64,000 bases of DNA from Paenisporosarcina quisquiliarum_A (GTDB lineage Bacteria; Bacillota; Bacilli; Bacillales_A; Planococcaceae). Location: the NCBI RefSeq assembly GCF_043641925.1, contig NZ_JBHZRU010000001.1:1-64000 (forward strand), given 5' to 3'. Below, in pieces: positions 8,591 through 17,437 of this stretch (position 1 is its first letter; every line of letters starts with the position of its first letter). Under the pieces are notes generated by a model. The model did no database searches. It was given only the letters and a program-made list of their open reading frames with translations, and had not been told where the DNA came from. Both the position numbers and the translations under genes were made by a program.

Positions 8591-9043
8591 ATGAAATTGC
8601 GTGCACCAATGCCTGAATTAACAGGTGCTACTTCTTGGATTAATGGAGAAGTAACAAAATCTCAACTTGTTGGAACGAAACCAACATTGATTCACTTTTG
8701 GTCAGTTAGCTGTGGGCTTTGTAAAGAAGCAATGCCAGAAGTTAATAATTTTAGGGATCAATACAAAAAGGATTTAAATGTAATCGCAGTTCACATGCCT
8801 CGTTCTGAAAAGGATATGGACTTAAAAGAAATCAAGAAAATTGCAGCTGAACATGATATTACTCAACCAATTTTTGTCGATAACGATATGACATTAACAG
8901 ATGCTTTTGATAATCAATATGTTCCTGCATATTATGTATTTGATAAAGAAGGTCAATTACGACATTTCCAAGCAGGTGGAAGTGGAATGAAAATGTTAGA
9001 GAAACGCGTAAATCGTGTTCTTGACGAAACTAAAAATGCATAA
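8591..9043 (+). CDS. ykuV: Thioredoxin-fold thiol-disulfide oxidoreductase
   Basis: The 150-residue TlpA/ResA-like protein closely resembles B. subtilis YkuV: MKLRAPMPELTG start, HFWSVSCGLCKEAMPEV active site with a CxxC motif (CGLC), EHDITQPIFVD, and the C-terminal GGSGMKMLEKRVNRVL. There is no signal peptide, so it should act in the cytosol, in keeping with a role beside the peroxiredoxin. The start at 8591 has GGAGG eight bases upstream. The earlier ATG at 8576 overlaps that ribosome binding site. Confidence 0.92.
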   Translation: MKLRAPMPELTGATSWINGEVTKSQLVGTKPTLIHFWSVSCGLCKEAMPEVNNFRDQYKKDLNVIAVHMPRSEKDMDLKEIKKIAAEHDITQPIFVDNDMTLTDAFDNQYVPAYYVFDKEGQLRHFQAGGSGMKMLEKRVNRVLDETKNA

Positions 9044-9049
9044 CCTAAA

Positions 9050-9082
9050 AACGTTTGAGATTTTTATCTCAGACGTTTTTTT
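9050..9082 (+). terminator. Terminator after ykuV
   Basis: Perfect 11-bp stem with an AACGTTTGAGA arm and a TCTCAGACGTT arm, ending in a T7 run. Confidence 0.9.
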
Positions 9083-9293
9083 AATGGACTTTTTTACACT
9101 GACTATCTCTTATCGAACAAGGAAAGCAGAAAAGAGGATAAAATAAATTCCAAACGACACACTTCGACACGAATTATTGGAGTGAACAAAATAAATTTAG
9201 ATTAATTGAAAATATCAGTCAAAAGGGGGTGGTTATTTATTTCGGAATCCGATATATTAAATACTATGTCTTTTGCATTAGGGGGAAATGAAT

Positions 9294-11039
9294 ATGGAAA
9301 TTTTTAAAAAGTTAAAAGAATATTACTGGCCGAATAAACACTTATTCTTCTGGTCATTATTTATGCTTTTAATCACTTTGCTTATCACAGTTGCGTATCC
9401 AATCATTTTGCAACAAACGATTGACCGAGTAATTACGGGAGAACAATATGATCTCGCGTGGACTCTTGCAGGTATTTTTCTCGCATTAATGGTGGTTAAA
9501 GGAATTGCGACGTATATTGGTCAATATACAGGCGATATGTTTGGGATTCGTTCTGTTTATGAGTTGCGAAATGCACTCTATGCTAAATTACAAAGATTAC
9601 CTTTTAGCTATTATGATAATGCGAAGACGGGCGATTTAATGTCTCGATTAACAGCAGATGTCGAAGGATTCCGATTCTTTTTATCTTTTGGTTTTGTTGA
9701 GTTATTCCGTTTAGTATTTTTAGTTTCTGTTTCATTGTGCGTTATGTTTTATTATTCAGTTTCCCTCACTTTCGTTTCCATGATGGCGATGCCCCTTTTA
9801 GTTGTAGCTGTTTTACGTTTCGACAAAAAAGTACATCCAGCTTTCCGAGGAATACGTAAGTCATTTGGTAAATTAAATACGAATGTACAAGAAAACATTA
9901 GTGGAATTCATACAGTAAAATCTTTATCACGTGAATCATTTCAAATAAATAAATTCAACGATTCAAACAATGATTACAAAGATCGCTATTTATTTACATC
10001 TGATATTTGGGCGAAATACTTCCCTGTGATGGAATTCCTCGGCAATATTAGTGTCGTATTCCTATTTGGTTATGGTGGATTCCTCGTAATGGAAGGTCAA
10101 TTACAAATAGGGGAGTTAGTCGCATTCTATAGTTTGCTAGGATATATTATTTTCCCGATTATGAACTTAGGATTTACAGTCAATTTATTTTCCCAATCTA
10201 AGGCATCAGGAGAGCGACTACTTGAAGTAATCGAAGCGCCTGAACCAATTCATTCGATGGAAGGTGCAATTGACGGTTCTCATATGAAAGGACAGGTAAG
10301 CTTTGAAAATGTGACCTTGCAATATCGCGAAGAGGATCAAGTTGCTCTTGATCATGTTAACTTAGAGGTTGCTGCTGGAAAGCAAGTCGGTTTAATTGGA
10401 GCTACTGGATCTGGTAAAACAAGTCTTACTCAATTATTAACTCGTTTTTACGAACCAACTGAAGGCGTCGTTAAAATTGATGGCATACCAGTTAATGAAT
10501 ATACGCTACCTTCACTGCGATCAAAAATAGGCTTCGTGTTACAAGAGTCATTCTTGTTTTCTTCATCCATTAAATCGAATATTTCATACGGATATCCAGA
10601 TGCTTCTATGGAAGAAATTATAGATGCTGCAAAACGTGCAAATGCGCATGATTTCATCATGGAGTTGCCTAAAGGCTATGACACGATGTTAGGAGAACGT
10701 GGTCTAGGTTTATCTGGAGGACAAAAACAAAGGATTGCTATTGCACGTGCATTATGTCAAAATCCAGCCATTTTAGTATTAGATGATGCGACAAGTGCAG
10801 TTGATATGAAAACAGAACTTCATATTCAAGAAGCATTAGAAGAAGTAATGAAAGGACGTACAACGTTCATCATTGCTCATCGGATTTCATCGGTTAAACA
10901 CGCAGATGAACTAATTGTGTTCGAGCATGGGAAAATTGTGCAACGGGGAACACATGATGAATTGATACAAGAAGAAGGACTATATAAACGAATTTATGAA
11001 ATTCAATACAAAGACCAATTAGACAATGTTTACGCATAG
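9294..11039 (+). CDS. ABC multidrug-type exporter, half-transporter 1
   Basis: The 581-residue protein has an N-terminal six-helix ABC-exporter domain and a C-terminal nucleotide-binding domain. Walker A is GATGSGKTS, the signature is LSGGQKQRIAIARA, Walker B is ILVLDDATSAVD, and the switch His is in IIAHRISS. Walker B ends in Asp (LDDATS) instead of the catalytic Glu, which marks a degenerate ATP site; the partner protein has LDEATAS. That asymmetry is typical of heterodimeric exporters. Size and order match the B. subtilis YknU/YknV pair, but the orthology is by memory. The start at 9294 follows GGGGG with eight-base spacing. Confidence 0.85.
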   Translation: MEIFKKLKEYYWPNKHLFFWSLFMLLITLLITVAYPIILQQTIDRVITGEQYDLAWTLAGIFLALMVVKGIATYIGQYTGDMFGIRSVYELRNALYAKLQRLPFSYYDNAKTGDLMSRLTADVEGFRFFLSFGFVELFRLVFLVSVSLCVMFYYSVSLTFVSMMAMPLLVVAVLRFDKKVHPAFRGIRKSFGKLNTNVQENISGIHTVKSLSRESFQINKFNDSNNDYKDRYLFTSDIWAKYFPVMEFLGNISVVFLFGYGGFLVMEGQLQIGELVAFYSLLGYIIFPIMNLGFTVNLFSQSKASGERLLEVIEAPEPIHSMEGAIDGSHMKGQVSFENVTLQYREEDQVALDHVNLEVAAGKQVGLIGATGSGKTSLTQLLTRFYEPTEGVVKIDGIPVNEYTLPSLRSKIGFVLQESFLFSSSIKSNISYGYPDASMEEIIDAAKRANAHDFIMELPKGYDTMLGERGLGLSGGQKQRIAIARALCQNPAILVLDDATSAVDMKTELHIQEALEEVMKGRTTFIIAHRISSVKHADELIVFEHGKIVQRGTHDELIQEEGLYKRIYEIQYKDQLDNVYA

Positions 11040-11054
11040 AAAGGCGGAATCATC

Positions 11055-12869
11055 ATGACAAAACAAATAAATCCAAGTGTACTAAAGCGATTCCGCTACT
11101 CAACAGATGAAGCAATTGATGCTCCATTTAACTGGCAACAGCTTGCGAGATTGTTCACATATGTAAAACCGTATTCGAAAAATTTGTTACCAAAAGCATT
11201 TATCTCCGTAACAATCACAACGTTAATTCGCTTATTGATTCCCATCTTAATTGGGGTTTACGTTATTGATCAAGCACTTACGAATAAAGATGCAGAATTT
11301 TTATCAATTCTTGTTGGTATAATTGCCGTACTTTATGTCATTAACACTGTTGCGAATCGATTTCGAATACAATGGATGAACGAATTAGGTCAAAACGTCA
11401 TCTATGATTTAAGGAAGCATTTATTTACACATGTTCAATGGCTTTCACATCGATTCTTTGACCAGCGATCAGCTGGATCCATATTAGTACGTATTATGAA
11501 TGATATTAACTCACTTCAAGAATTGTTTACGAATGGTGTCATCAATTTATTGATGGATATTTTATTACTTGCTGGTGTGTTGATTATTCTCTTTACTTTA
11601 AGTCCACCATTAGCATTAGCCGTATTAGTTATACTGCCATTGATGTTCTTTATTTCAACGACATTGAGAAAAAACATCCGTCGTTCATGGCAAGATGTGC
11701 GAATGAAACAAGCAAAAATTAATTCACATTTAAATGAAAGTATACAAGGAATGCGCATTACTCAATCATTTACTCAAGAAGATGAGAATATGGCGTTCTT
11801 TAATGGGATTAACGAAGAGAGTTTCGAATCATGGAGAGTTGCAACGAAAAAGAACTCCATGTTTAGACCTTTTGTTGAAATGACGAATGCAATTGGGTCA
11901 GTTGTCCTAATCATTTATGGTGCGTATTTAATTCAAAATGGTCAGTTGGATTTAGGGGAATTTGTGTCATTTGCGTTTTACCTAGGGATGTTTTGGGAAC
12001 CAATTTCTCGCTTAGGGCAAGTGTATAACCAATTATTAATGGGGATGGCTTCTTCAGAAAGAATTTTTGAATTCTTAGACGAACAGCCGTTGGTCCATGA
12101 AAAAGAAAATGCGATTTCAGTCAAACAAATTAAAGGACGTATCGAATTTGAAAAAGTTGAATTTGGATACGAATCTGATAGATTAGCTCTTAAAGGAATT
12201 TCAATCGACATGAAAGCAGGGGAGACCGTTGCATTAGTAGGTCACACTGGTTCAGGTAAAACGACGATTGCGAATTTGGTCGCACGATTCTATGATCCAA
12301 TTAGTGGTGTGGTTAAGATGGATGGCACTGATATTCGTGATCTATCATTAAGTTCACTGAGAGAACAAATTAGTATTGTCTTACAAGAGACATTCATTTT
12401 TTCTGGTACGATCATGGAAAACATTCGCTTTGGAAATCCACATGCATCTGATGAAGAAGTAATTAAAGCAGCAGAAGCTGTGGGAGCTAATCGATTCATC
12501 GAGAGATTGTCGAACGGTTACGAAACGGAAGTTGAAGAGCGTGGGAATATTCTATCTGTTGGAGAACGTCAATTGCTTTCGTTTGCACGTGCTTTATTGG
12601 CAGATCCACGTATCATTATTTTAGATGAAGCTACCGCGTCAATTGATACGGAAACAGAACTACAAATTCAAGAAGCATTACGAACATTGCTGAAAAATCG
12701 TACAGCGATTATGATCGCTCACAGATTATCTACGATTCGTGAAGCAGATCAAATCATTGTGTTAGAACATGGTCGAGTATTAGAATCAGGCAATCATGAT
12801 TCCCTAATGACGGAAAAAGGTCATTATCATCAATTAGTGATGTCTCAATTTTCAACAGATGTAAATTGA
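11055..12869 (+). CDS. ABC multidrug-type exporter, half-transporter 2
   Basis: The 604-residue partner has the same TM-NBD layout. Walker A is GHTGSGKTT, Walker B with catalytic Glu is IIILDEATASID, and the switch His is in IAHRLST. Its signature loop reads LSVGERQLLSFARA instead of LSGGQ, so the composite ATP site that uses this loop is non-canonical. Together with gene 1 (15-base gap, GGCGG ribosome binding region) it forms one canonical and one degenerate ATPase site. The substrate is unknown; drug or lipid export is likely for the family. Confidence 0.87.
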   Translation: MTKQINPSVLKRFRYSTDEAIDAPFNWQQLARLFTYVKPYSKNLLPKAFISVTITTLIRLLIPILIGVYVIDQALTNKDAEFLSILVGIIAVLYVINTVANRFRIQWMNELGQNVIYDLRKHLFTHVQWLSHRFFDQRSAGSILVRIMNDINSLQELFTNGVINLLMDILLLAGVLIILFTLSPPLALAVLVILPLMFFISTTLRKNIRRSWQDVRMKQAKINSHLNESIQGMRITQSFTQEDENMAFFNGINEESFESWRVATKKNSMFRPFVEMTNAIGSVVLIIYGAYLIQNGQLDLGEFVSFAFYLGMFWEPISRLGQVYNQLLMGMASSERIFEFLDEQPLVHEKENAISVKQIKGRIEFEKVEFGYESDRLALKGISIDMKAGETVALVGHTGSGKTTIANLVARFYDPISGVVKMDGTDIRDLSLSSLREQISIVLQETFIFSGTIMENIRFGNPHASDEEVIKAAEAVGANRFIERLSNGYETEVEERGNILSVGERQLLSFARALLADPRIIILDEATASIDTETELQIQEALRTLLKNRTAIMIAHRLSTIREADQIIVLEHGRVLESGNHDSLMTEKGHYHQLVMSQFSTDVN

Positions 12870-12871
12870 GT

Positions 12872-12900
12872 TTGAGTGCTTGAAATAGTTGTGGTACACT
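12872..12900 (+). promoter_or_regulatory. Sigma-A promoter of ktrC
   Basis: TTGAGT (12872-12877) and TACACT (12895-12900) are separated by exactly 17 bp. They lie 31 bases upstream of the ktrC start. Confidence 0.65.
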
Positions 12901-12931
12901 ATGCTCATTCGTTAAGTACGGAGGTTGAAAG

Positions 12932-13591
12932 ATGAAAAAAGAATTCGTAGTAATTGGCCTCGGTCGATTTGGTGGGAGCATCGTAAGAGAACTTATTGAA
13001 CAAGGCGCAGATGTTATGGCTATTGATAAGTTTTCAGATCGAGTAGATGAGTTTGCGTCGATTGCGACTCAAGCAATTGTAGCGGATACAACGGATGAAT
13101 CGGTTTTAAAATCACTAGGTATCCGTAATTTTGAACATGTAATTGTGGCGATTGGGGAAGACATTCAATCCAGTATTTTAACCACATTAATGTTGAAAGA
13201 AATTGGTGTTAATAAAATAACGGTAAAAGCTCAAAATGATTACCACGAAAAAGTTTTACGTAAAATAGGTGCCGATCAAGTTGTGCATCCTGAACGTGAT
13301 ATGGGCATTCGAATCGCCAATCATATGATCTCAAATAATGTACTAGATTACCTGGAATTATCAGATGAGCACTCCATTATGGAGATTATCGCAAATGAAT
13401 TTCTGGCTGGCTCAACCTTAATTGATCTTGATATCCGTGCTAATTATGGAATTAATATCGTAGCAATTAAGCGAGGAACCGAAATACTAGTGTCACCGCA
13501 AGCAACAGAAGAGATTCTTTTGAATGACATTTTAATTGTTATTGGTGCCGATTCAGATATTATCCGCTTTGAAAAGAAAGCAATGCACTAA
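12932..13591 (+). CDS. ktrC: Potassium channel regulatory subunit KtrC (RCK/TrkA)
   Basis: The 219-residue cytosolic RCK protein has an N-terminal Rossmann domain (VIGLGRFGGS nucleotide loop; acidic end of beta 2 in MAIDKFSDRV) that binds ADP/ATP or NAD. The C-terminal RCK_C domain spans roughly residues 135-219. KtrC gates the KtrD-type potassium channel; in the family it is also a c-di-AMP receptor. No membrane partner gene is adjacent, which is also so in B. subtilis, where ktrC stands alone next to rnjA. A good AGGTTGAAAG ribosome binding region precedes the ATG. Confidence 0.93.
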   Translation: MKKEFVVIGLGRFGGSIVRELIEQGADVMAIDKFSDRVDEFASIATQAIVADTTDESVLKSLGIRNFEHVIVAIGEDIQSSILTTLMLKEIGVNKITVKAQNDYHEKVLRKIGADQVVHPERDMGIRIANHMISNNVLDYLELSDEHSIMEIIANEFLAGSTLIDLDIRANYGINIVAIKRGTEILVSPQATEEILLNDILIVIGADSDIIRFEKKAMH

Positions 13592-13626
13592 ATGAGGGGA
13601 GGGCCACGTGCTCTCTCTTTTTTGAT

Positions 13627-13659
13627 AGCGGAAAGCGAAAGAAGAAGTTGACCACCTTC
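13627..13659 (+). repeat. Fragment of dispersed palindromic repeat (right end)
   Basis: The stretch GCGGAAAGCGAAAGAA followed by GACCACCTTC matches the right ends of the elements near 23655 and 53410. Only the end is present, suggesting a decayed or partial copy in the convergent gap between ktrC and rnjA. Confidence 0.6.
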
Positions 13660-13688
13660 GTAGTCATCATCTTTATTTATCATCAATC

Positions 13689-13733
13689 AAAAACCACAGC
13701 CAACACCAGATTAGGTGTAAGCTGTGGTTTTTA
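13689..13733. terminator. Bidirectional terminator between ktrC and rnjA
   Basis: Nested stems AACCACAGC/GCTGTGGTT and ACACC/GGTGT have A and T runs on both sides. It serves the convergent ktrC and rnjA transcripts. Confidence 0.85.
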
Positions 13734-13741
13734 AGTTTGAT

Positions 13742-15409
13742 TTACACTTCCATTATGACTGGTAGAATCATTGGACGGCGTTTTGTTTTTTCATATAAGT
13801 ACGGACCAAGTACATCCGTTATCTCATTTTTCAATTCAGACCAAGGAGTTGCCTTTGATTGAATTGTTTTTTGTAAATGACGATTTAGCATATGTTGAGC
13901 TTCATTAATCATGGCACCAGATTCTCTCATATAAACAAAGCCTCTTGAGATAATATCTGGTCCAGAAACGATTTTTTGTCGTTCTTGATCGGTACTAATG
14001 ACAACAATGACTAGGCCTTCTTCAGAAAGAATTCGACGATCTCTTAAAACGATATTGCCGATATCCCCAATTCCGCTACCATCAATGTATACATCACCTG
14101 ATGGAATTCGACCCGCAACAGCAGCTTCATTTTGGCTAAGTGCTAATACGTCTCCGTTTTCCATGATAAATGTATTTTCAGGTTTCACGTCACAATCAAT
14201 TGCAAGTTCTGTATGAATTTTTAGCATACGATACTCACCGTGAATTGGCATGAAGAATTTAGGTTTCATTAAACGAAGCATTAGTTTTTGTTCTTCTTGA
14301 GAACCATGTCCAGATGTATGAATATTGCTTAATGGACCATGAATAACATCTGCACCAGCTCGAGTTAATAGATTAATTGTACGATTTACGCTGCTACGAT
14401 TCCCTGGAATAGGAGATGACGAAAAGATAACCGTATCAGCAGGTTGAATTTGAATTTGACGATGTGTCCCGTTAGCGATACGAGACAACGCAGCCATTGG
14501 TTCACCTTGACTACCTGTACATAAAATCATGACTTCATTTGCAGGTAAACGATTTAAAGTTTGTGTATCAACAAACGTTTCGTTAGGAGCATTTATGTAG
14601 CCTAGTTCTCGACCAATATTAATCGCATTGTCCATGCTTCGACCAAATACAGCAATTTTACGGCCATGCTCAATTGCTGATTCAACGACTTGTTGAACTC
14701 GGTAAATATTTGATGAGAATGTAGCGAAAATAATACGTCCATCTACTTTACGGAAAATTTCAGATAAGCTTTCGCCAACTTTTCGCTCTGACATTGTGAA
14801 GTTTGGCACTTCAGCATTTGTACTGTCAGAAAGTAAACAAAGGACGCCATCTTTTCCGATTTCAGCCATTTTCGTTAAGTTTGCTGGTTCACCAACAGGT
14901 GTAAAGTCGAATTTGAAATCCCCTGTGTGAACGATATTGCCCGGAGGAGTTTTTACAACAACTCCATATGCATCTGGAATACTATGAGTTGTTCTAAAGA
15001 AACTCACAGAAGTTTTACGGAATTTAATCACTTCGTCTTCAGTAATGACATGCATTTTTGTCGTACGGAGTAGACCATGTTCCTCAAGTTTGTTGCGCAA
15101 TAAGCCTAAAGCTAGTTTGCCACCATAAACAGGAACATTTAATTGTTTCAGCAAATAAGGAATACCACCGATATGATCTTCGTGACCGTGTGTAATAAAC
15201 AAACCTTTAATCTTGTCCACATTTTTCACAAGGTACGTGTAATCAGGAATGACATAGTCAATCCCAAGTAAATCATCTTCAGGGAATTTAATACCTGCAT
15301 CAATTAATATTATTTCATCTTGAAATTGCACACCATAAGTGTTTTTACCGATTTCGCTCAGTCCGCCGAGTGCGAAAACAGCCGCTTGATCATTCTTTAC
15401 AAATTTCAT
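13742..15409 (-). CDS. rnjA: Ribonuclease J1
   Basis: The 555-residue metallo-beta-lactamase/beta-CASP ribonuclease has both endonuclease and 5'-3' exonuclease activity in mRNA decay and rRNA maturation. The zinc motif THGHEDHIGG is near residue 75. Further metal ligands lie in VHTGDFKFD and LLSDSTNA, and the beta-CASP HTSGHGSQEEQ lies near residue 366. Length equals that of B. subtilis RNase J1. It follows rpoY at 4 bases, as in other Bacillales, so the two are probably cotranscribed. The ribosome binding site (GGAG) is a little far, about 13 bases from the ATG. Confidence 0.96.
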   Translation of the reverse strand: MKFVKNDQAAVFALGGLSEIGKNTYGVQFQDEIILIDAGIKFPEDDLLGIDYVIPDYTYLVKNVDKIKGLFITHGHEDHIGGIPYLLKQLNVPVYGGKLALGLLRNKLEEHGLLRTTKMHVITEDEVIKFRKTSVSFFRTTHSIPDAYGVVVKTPPGNIVHTGDFKFDFTPVGEPANLTKMAEIGKDGVLCLLSDSTNAEVPNFTMSERKVGESLSEIFRKVDGRIIFATFSSNIYRVQQVVESAIEHGRKIAVFGRSMDNAINIGRELGYINAPNETFVDTQTLNRLPANEVMILCTGSQGEPMAALSRIANGTHRQIQIQPADTVIFSSSPIPGNRSSVNRTINLLTRAGADVIHGPLSNIHTSGHGSQEEQKLMLRLMKPKFFMPIHGEYRMLKIHTELAIDCDVKPENTFIMENGDVLALSQNEAAVAGRIPSGDVYIDGSGIGDIGNIVLRDRRILSEEGLVIVVISTDQERQKIVSGPDIISRGFVYMRESGAMINEAQHMLNRHLQKTIQSKATPWSELKNEITDVLGPYLYEKTKRRPMILPVIMEV

Positions 15410-15413
15410 GTGG

Positions 15414-15623
15414 TTATACTTTCTCCACGTTAAAGTTTGCTGCAGCTTGTTCGTACTCTAAATGGTTCCCTTCAAGTAACTGAACAAATTCAATGTTATA
15501 CTTGCGATCTTTAAGCGCATAGCGAACTGCTCGCTCTGAATCTGCTTCCATATAAAGGCTTTGTGTGTTTTCGCGAACTGGCACTTCAAGCACATTTTCT
15601 TGATAATAAACTTTGTAGATCAT
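15414..15623 (-). CDS. rpoY: RNA polymerase epsilon subunit
   Basis: This 69-residue protein matches RpoY (YkzG), a small accessory subunit of Firmicutes RNA polymerase that binds near the beta-prime jaw. The recognisable pattern starts MIYKVYYQENVLEVPVRE and continues with SLYMEADSERAVRYAL. AAGGAGA lies seven bases before the ATG. It sits directly upstream of rnjA, its usual neighbour, linking transcription and RNA decay genes in one operon. Confidence 0.95.
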   Translation of the reverse strand: MIYKVYYQENVLEVPVRENTQSLYMEADSERAVRYALKDRKYNIEFVQLLEGNHLEYEQAAANFNVEKV

Positions 15624-15701
15624 GTTTCGCTCTCCTTTTTCACGTTCAAAATAAAATCATTCTCTTTATATTATCATGTTGCTCTTTTAAAATAAAGAAA
15701 A

Positions 15702-15723
15702 GCCCTACTATAAATAGTAGGGC
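15702..15723 (-). terminator. Terminator of the 23-residue peptide gene
   Basis: The perfect palindrome GCCCTACTA/TAGTAGGGC with a 4-base loop is followed on the minus strand by TTTTCTTTATTTT. It lies 6 bases past the stop codon of the tiny gene and insulates it from rpoY-rnjA. Confidence 0.85.
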
Positions 15724-15729
15724 ATAAAA

Positions 15730-15801
15730 TTAAGCAATCGTCTTTTTACCGAGTATGCCGCCCAGCCGTCTTAATAATTTCTTTTTTAGACGCTTTAACA
15801 T
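15730..15801 (-). CDS. Tiny basic peptide (23 residues), unrecognised
   Basis: The 24-codon frame encodes a peptide starting MLKRLKKKLLRRLGG and ending ILGKKTIA. It has nine Lys/Arg and no acidic residue, arranged as an amphipathic helix pattern (Leu and Lys/Arg alternate at 3-4 residue steps). It has a complete gene layout: a strong promoter, AGGAGTGA six bases before the ATG, a stop, and a hairpin terminator. It lies on the same strand as rpoY-rnjA but is a separate unit. I do not know a family. Possibilities are a membrane-active or nucleic-acid-binding peptide, a leader peptide, or a small RNA that carries an incidental frame. Confidence 0.65.
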   Translation of the reverse strand: MLKRLKKKLLRRLGGILGKKTIA

Positions 15802-15823
15802 GGCAAATCACTCCTCATACCTC

Positions 15824-15852
15824 ATTATACGATTAATTGCAAGTATTGTAAA
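15824..15852 (-). promoter_or_regulatory. Strong sigma-A promoter of the 23-residue peptide gene
   Basis: On the minus strand TTTACA (15847-15852) and TATAAT (15824-15829) are separated by exactly 17 bp. The expected start of transcription, near 15817, leaves a leader of only about 16 bases before the ATG. Confidence 0.75.
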
Positions 15853-15903
15853 GGATGTCCGACGAATTGCCAGAATATTCATTCGAAAGGAAGATTAATA
15901 AAA

Positions 15904-16677
15904 ATGAAGAAAATATGTTTCTTTGATATTGATGGAACTCTATATAATACAGACAAAAAATTACCTGAAAGTGCTAAGAAAGCGGTATTAGAAGCTCGTG
16001 AAAATGGACATGAAATTATCATTGCAACAGGTAGAGCGCCGTTTATGATTAAAAACGTCTTAGAAGAGTTACAAATTGATTCGTATATTTGTTTCAATGG
16101 TCAGTATATCGTATATAAAAATGAAATCGTTCATCAAGAGGCGTTAAACGCTGAAGCACTTAATCAAGTAACAAAATTTGCTCAAATTAATAATCACCCA
16201 CTTGTGTACATGAATGCAGAAAAAATGATTTCTTCATTACCGTATCATCCTCATGTGGAAGAAAGCATAAAAAGCTTAAAGTTTCCTCATCCAGAACATG
16301 AAGAACATTTTCATGAGAATGAGCACATTTATCAAGCTTTAGTTTTTTGTTTAGAGGATGAAGAAGGTAAGTATCATCAAGAGTTTCCGGAATTTAAGTT
16401 TGTGAGATGGCATCGCGTGTCAGTAGACATATTGCCGAAAGGTGCTTCTAAAGCAAAAGCCATCCAGTTGTTAATTGAAAAATTTGGACTAGTATTAGCG
16501 GAAACCATCGCTTTTGGTGATGGGCTAAATGATATTGAGATGTTAGAAGCTGTTGGATTCGGTGTTGCCATGGAAAATGGTCATGAAGAAGCTCTTAAAA
16601 GAGCAAAATACGTAACGGGACATGTAGATGAAGATGGATTAGCTGATGCAATGCGGTATTTAAATCTCATTAAATAA
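15904..16677 (+). CDS. ykrA: HAD-superfamily Cof-type phosphatase
   Basis: The 257-residue cytosolic hydrolase has HAD motif I FFDIDGTLYNT at the N-terminus, motif II in IIATGRAP, a type-IIB cap in the middle and motif IV IAFGDGLNDIEML near residue 200. The family dephosphorylates sugar phosphates or flavin/nucleotide phosphates, and the substrate here is unknown. Its position between rpoY-rnjA and def matches B. subtilis YkrA. The ribosome binding site GGAAG is 10 bases from the ATG. Confidence 0.88.
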   Translation: MKKICFFDIDGTLYNTDKKLPESAKKAVLEARENGHEIIIATGRAPFMIKNVLEELQIDSYICFNGQYIVYKNEIVHQEALNAEALNQVTKFAQINNHPLVYMNAEKMISSLPYHPHVEESIKSLKFPHPEHEEHFHENEHIYQALVFCLEDEEGKYHQEFPEFKFVRWHRVSVDILPKGASKAKAIQLLIEKFGLVLAETIAFGDGLNDIEMLEAVGFGVAMENGHEEALKRAKYVTGHVDEDGLADAMRYLNLIK

Positions 16678-16683
16678 TGACAT

Positions 16684-16724
16684 AAAAAAACCAACAGTAT
16701 CTGAGATCGATATTGTTGGTTTTT
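16684..16724. terminator. Bidirectional terminator between ykrA and def
   Basis: Stem AAAACCAACA/TGTTGGTTTT with an inner TAT/ATA is flanked by A and T runs, and lies between convergent genes. Confidence 0.85.
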
Positions 16725-16728
16725 CCTC

Positions 16729-17295
16729 TTAATCTTCTTTCGTATTGCGTTCAAACGGGGTCGAATTTGGAATTTCTGCAAAAGGGTCGGTTGGATTGAT
16801 GCGATCATAAAACATGATCCCATTTAAATGATCCAATTCATGTTGGAATGCAATTGCAGGTAATCCTTTTAAACGCATTTTAAATGGACTTCCATCAGGA
16901 TAGTATCCTTTTACAGTGATGCGCGCGTACCTTGGTACATAACCTTCGATTACGCGATCTACACTTAAACATCCCTCTCCAGTAGTTAAATATGTTTGTT
17001 CTACTGAATGACTAACAATTTTAGGGTTAATGGCAACGAAAGTAATTGGGTCTTCTTCACTTTCGATATGAAGTGCAAACATCCTTTTCGACTGGTTAAC
17101 TTGAGGTGCAGCAATTCCGATGCCTGGACGCAAATCATACCTTTCAATCATTTCGTCATCTTGACTGTTGATGACATAATCTAATAAATCTTTTGCTAGT
17201 TTTGCATCCTCTTCATTCAGTGGCAAGTTTACTTCTTCAGCTTTTATACGAAGTGAAGGATGTCCTTCACGAACGATATCTTTCATTAAAAACAT
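16729..17295 (-). CDS. def: Peptide deformylase
   Basis: The 188-residue metalloenzyme removes the formyl group from the N-terminal Met of new proteins. All three family motifs are present: GIGIAAPQV (about residue 58), EGCLSV with the metal Cys (about 109), and QHELDHLNG with the metal His pair (about 153). The insertions relative to E. coli Def make it a type II (Gram-positive) enzyme, equivalent to B. subtilis DefB/YkrB. A GGAAG ribosome binding region precedes the ATG at 17295. It is monocistronic, convergent with ykrA. Confidence 0.95.
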   Translation of the reverse strand: MFLMKDIVREGHPSLRIKAEEVNLPLNEEDAKLAKDLLDYVINSQDDEMIERYDLRPGIGIAAPQVNQSKRMFALHIESEEDPITFVAINPKIVSHSVEQTYLTTGEGCLSVDRVIEGYVPRYARITVKGYYPDGSPFKMRLKGLPAIAFQHELDHLNGIMFYDRINPTDPFAEIPNSTPFERNTKED

Positions 17296-17384
17296 GATGG
17301 TCTTCCTTTCTACAATACAAATTCTACATCAAGTATACCGAAGGAACCCTAAAGTGGAAATAAAAAGGACGACTTTTGGTCAGT

Positions 17385-17413
17385 TGAATTTTTCAACGTG
17401 AACGTCTATAGTA
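17385..17413 (+). promoter_or_regulatory. Sigma-A promoter of ykyA
   Basis: TTGAAT (17385-17390) and TATAGT (17408-17413) are separated by 17 bp, 25 bases before the ykyA ATG. Confidence 0.65.
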
Positions 17414-17437
17414 TAAAAAGGTTTAGGAGGTAGAGAT

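Noticed and set aside
9229..9291. About 20-codon frame ending at the start of the first ABC gene, possible leader peptide
   Set aside because: The GTG start lies directly on the GGGGG stretch with no usable spacing, and no attenuator hairpin is seen.
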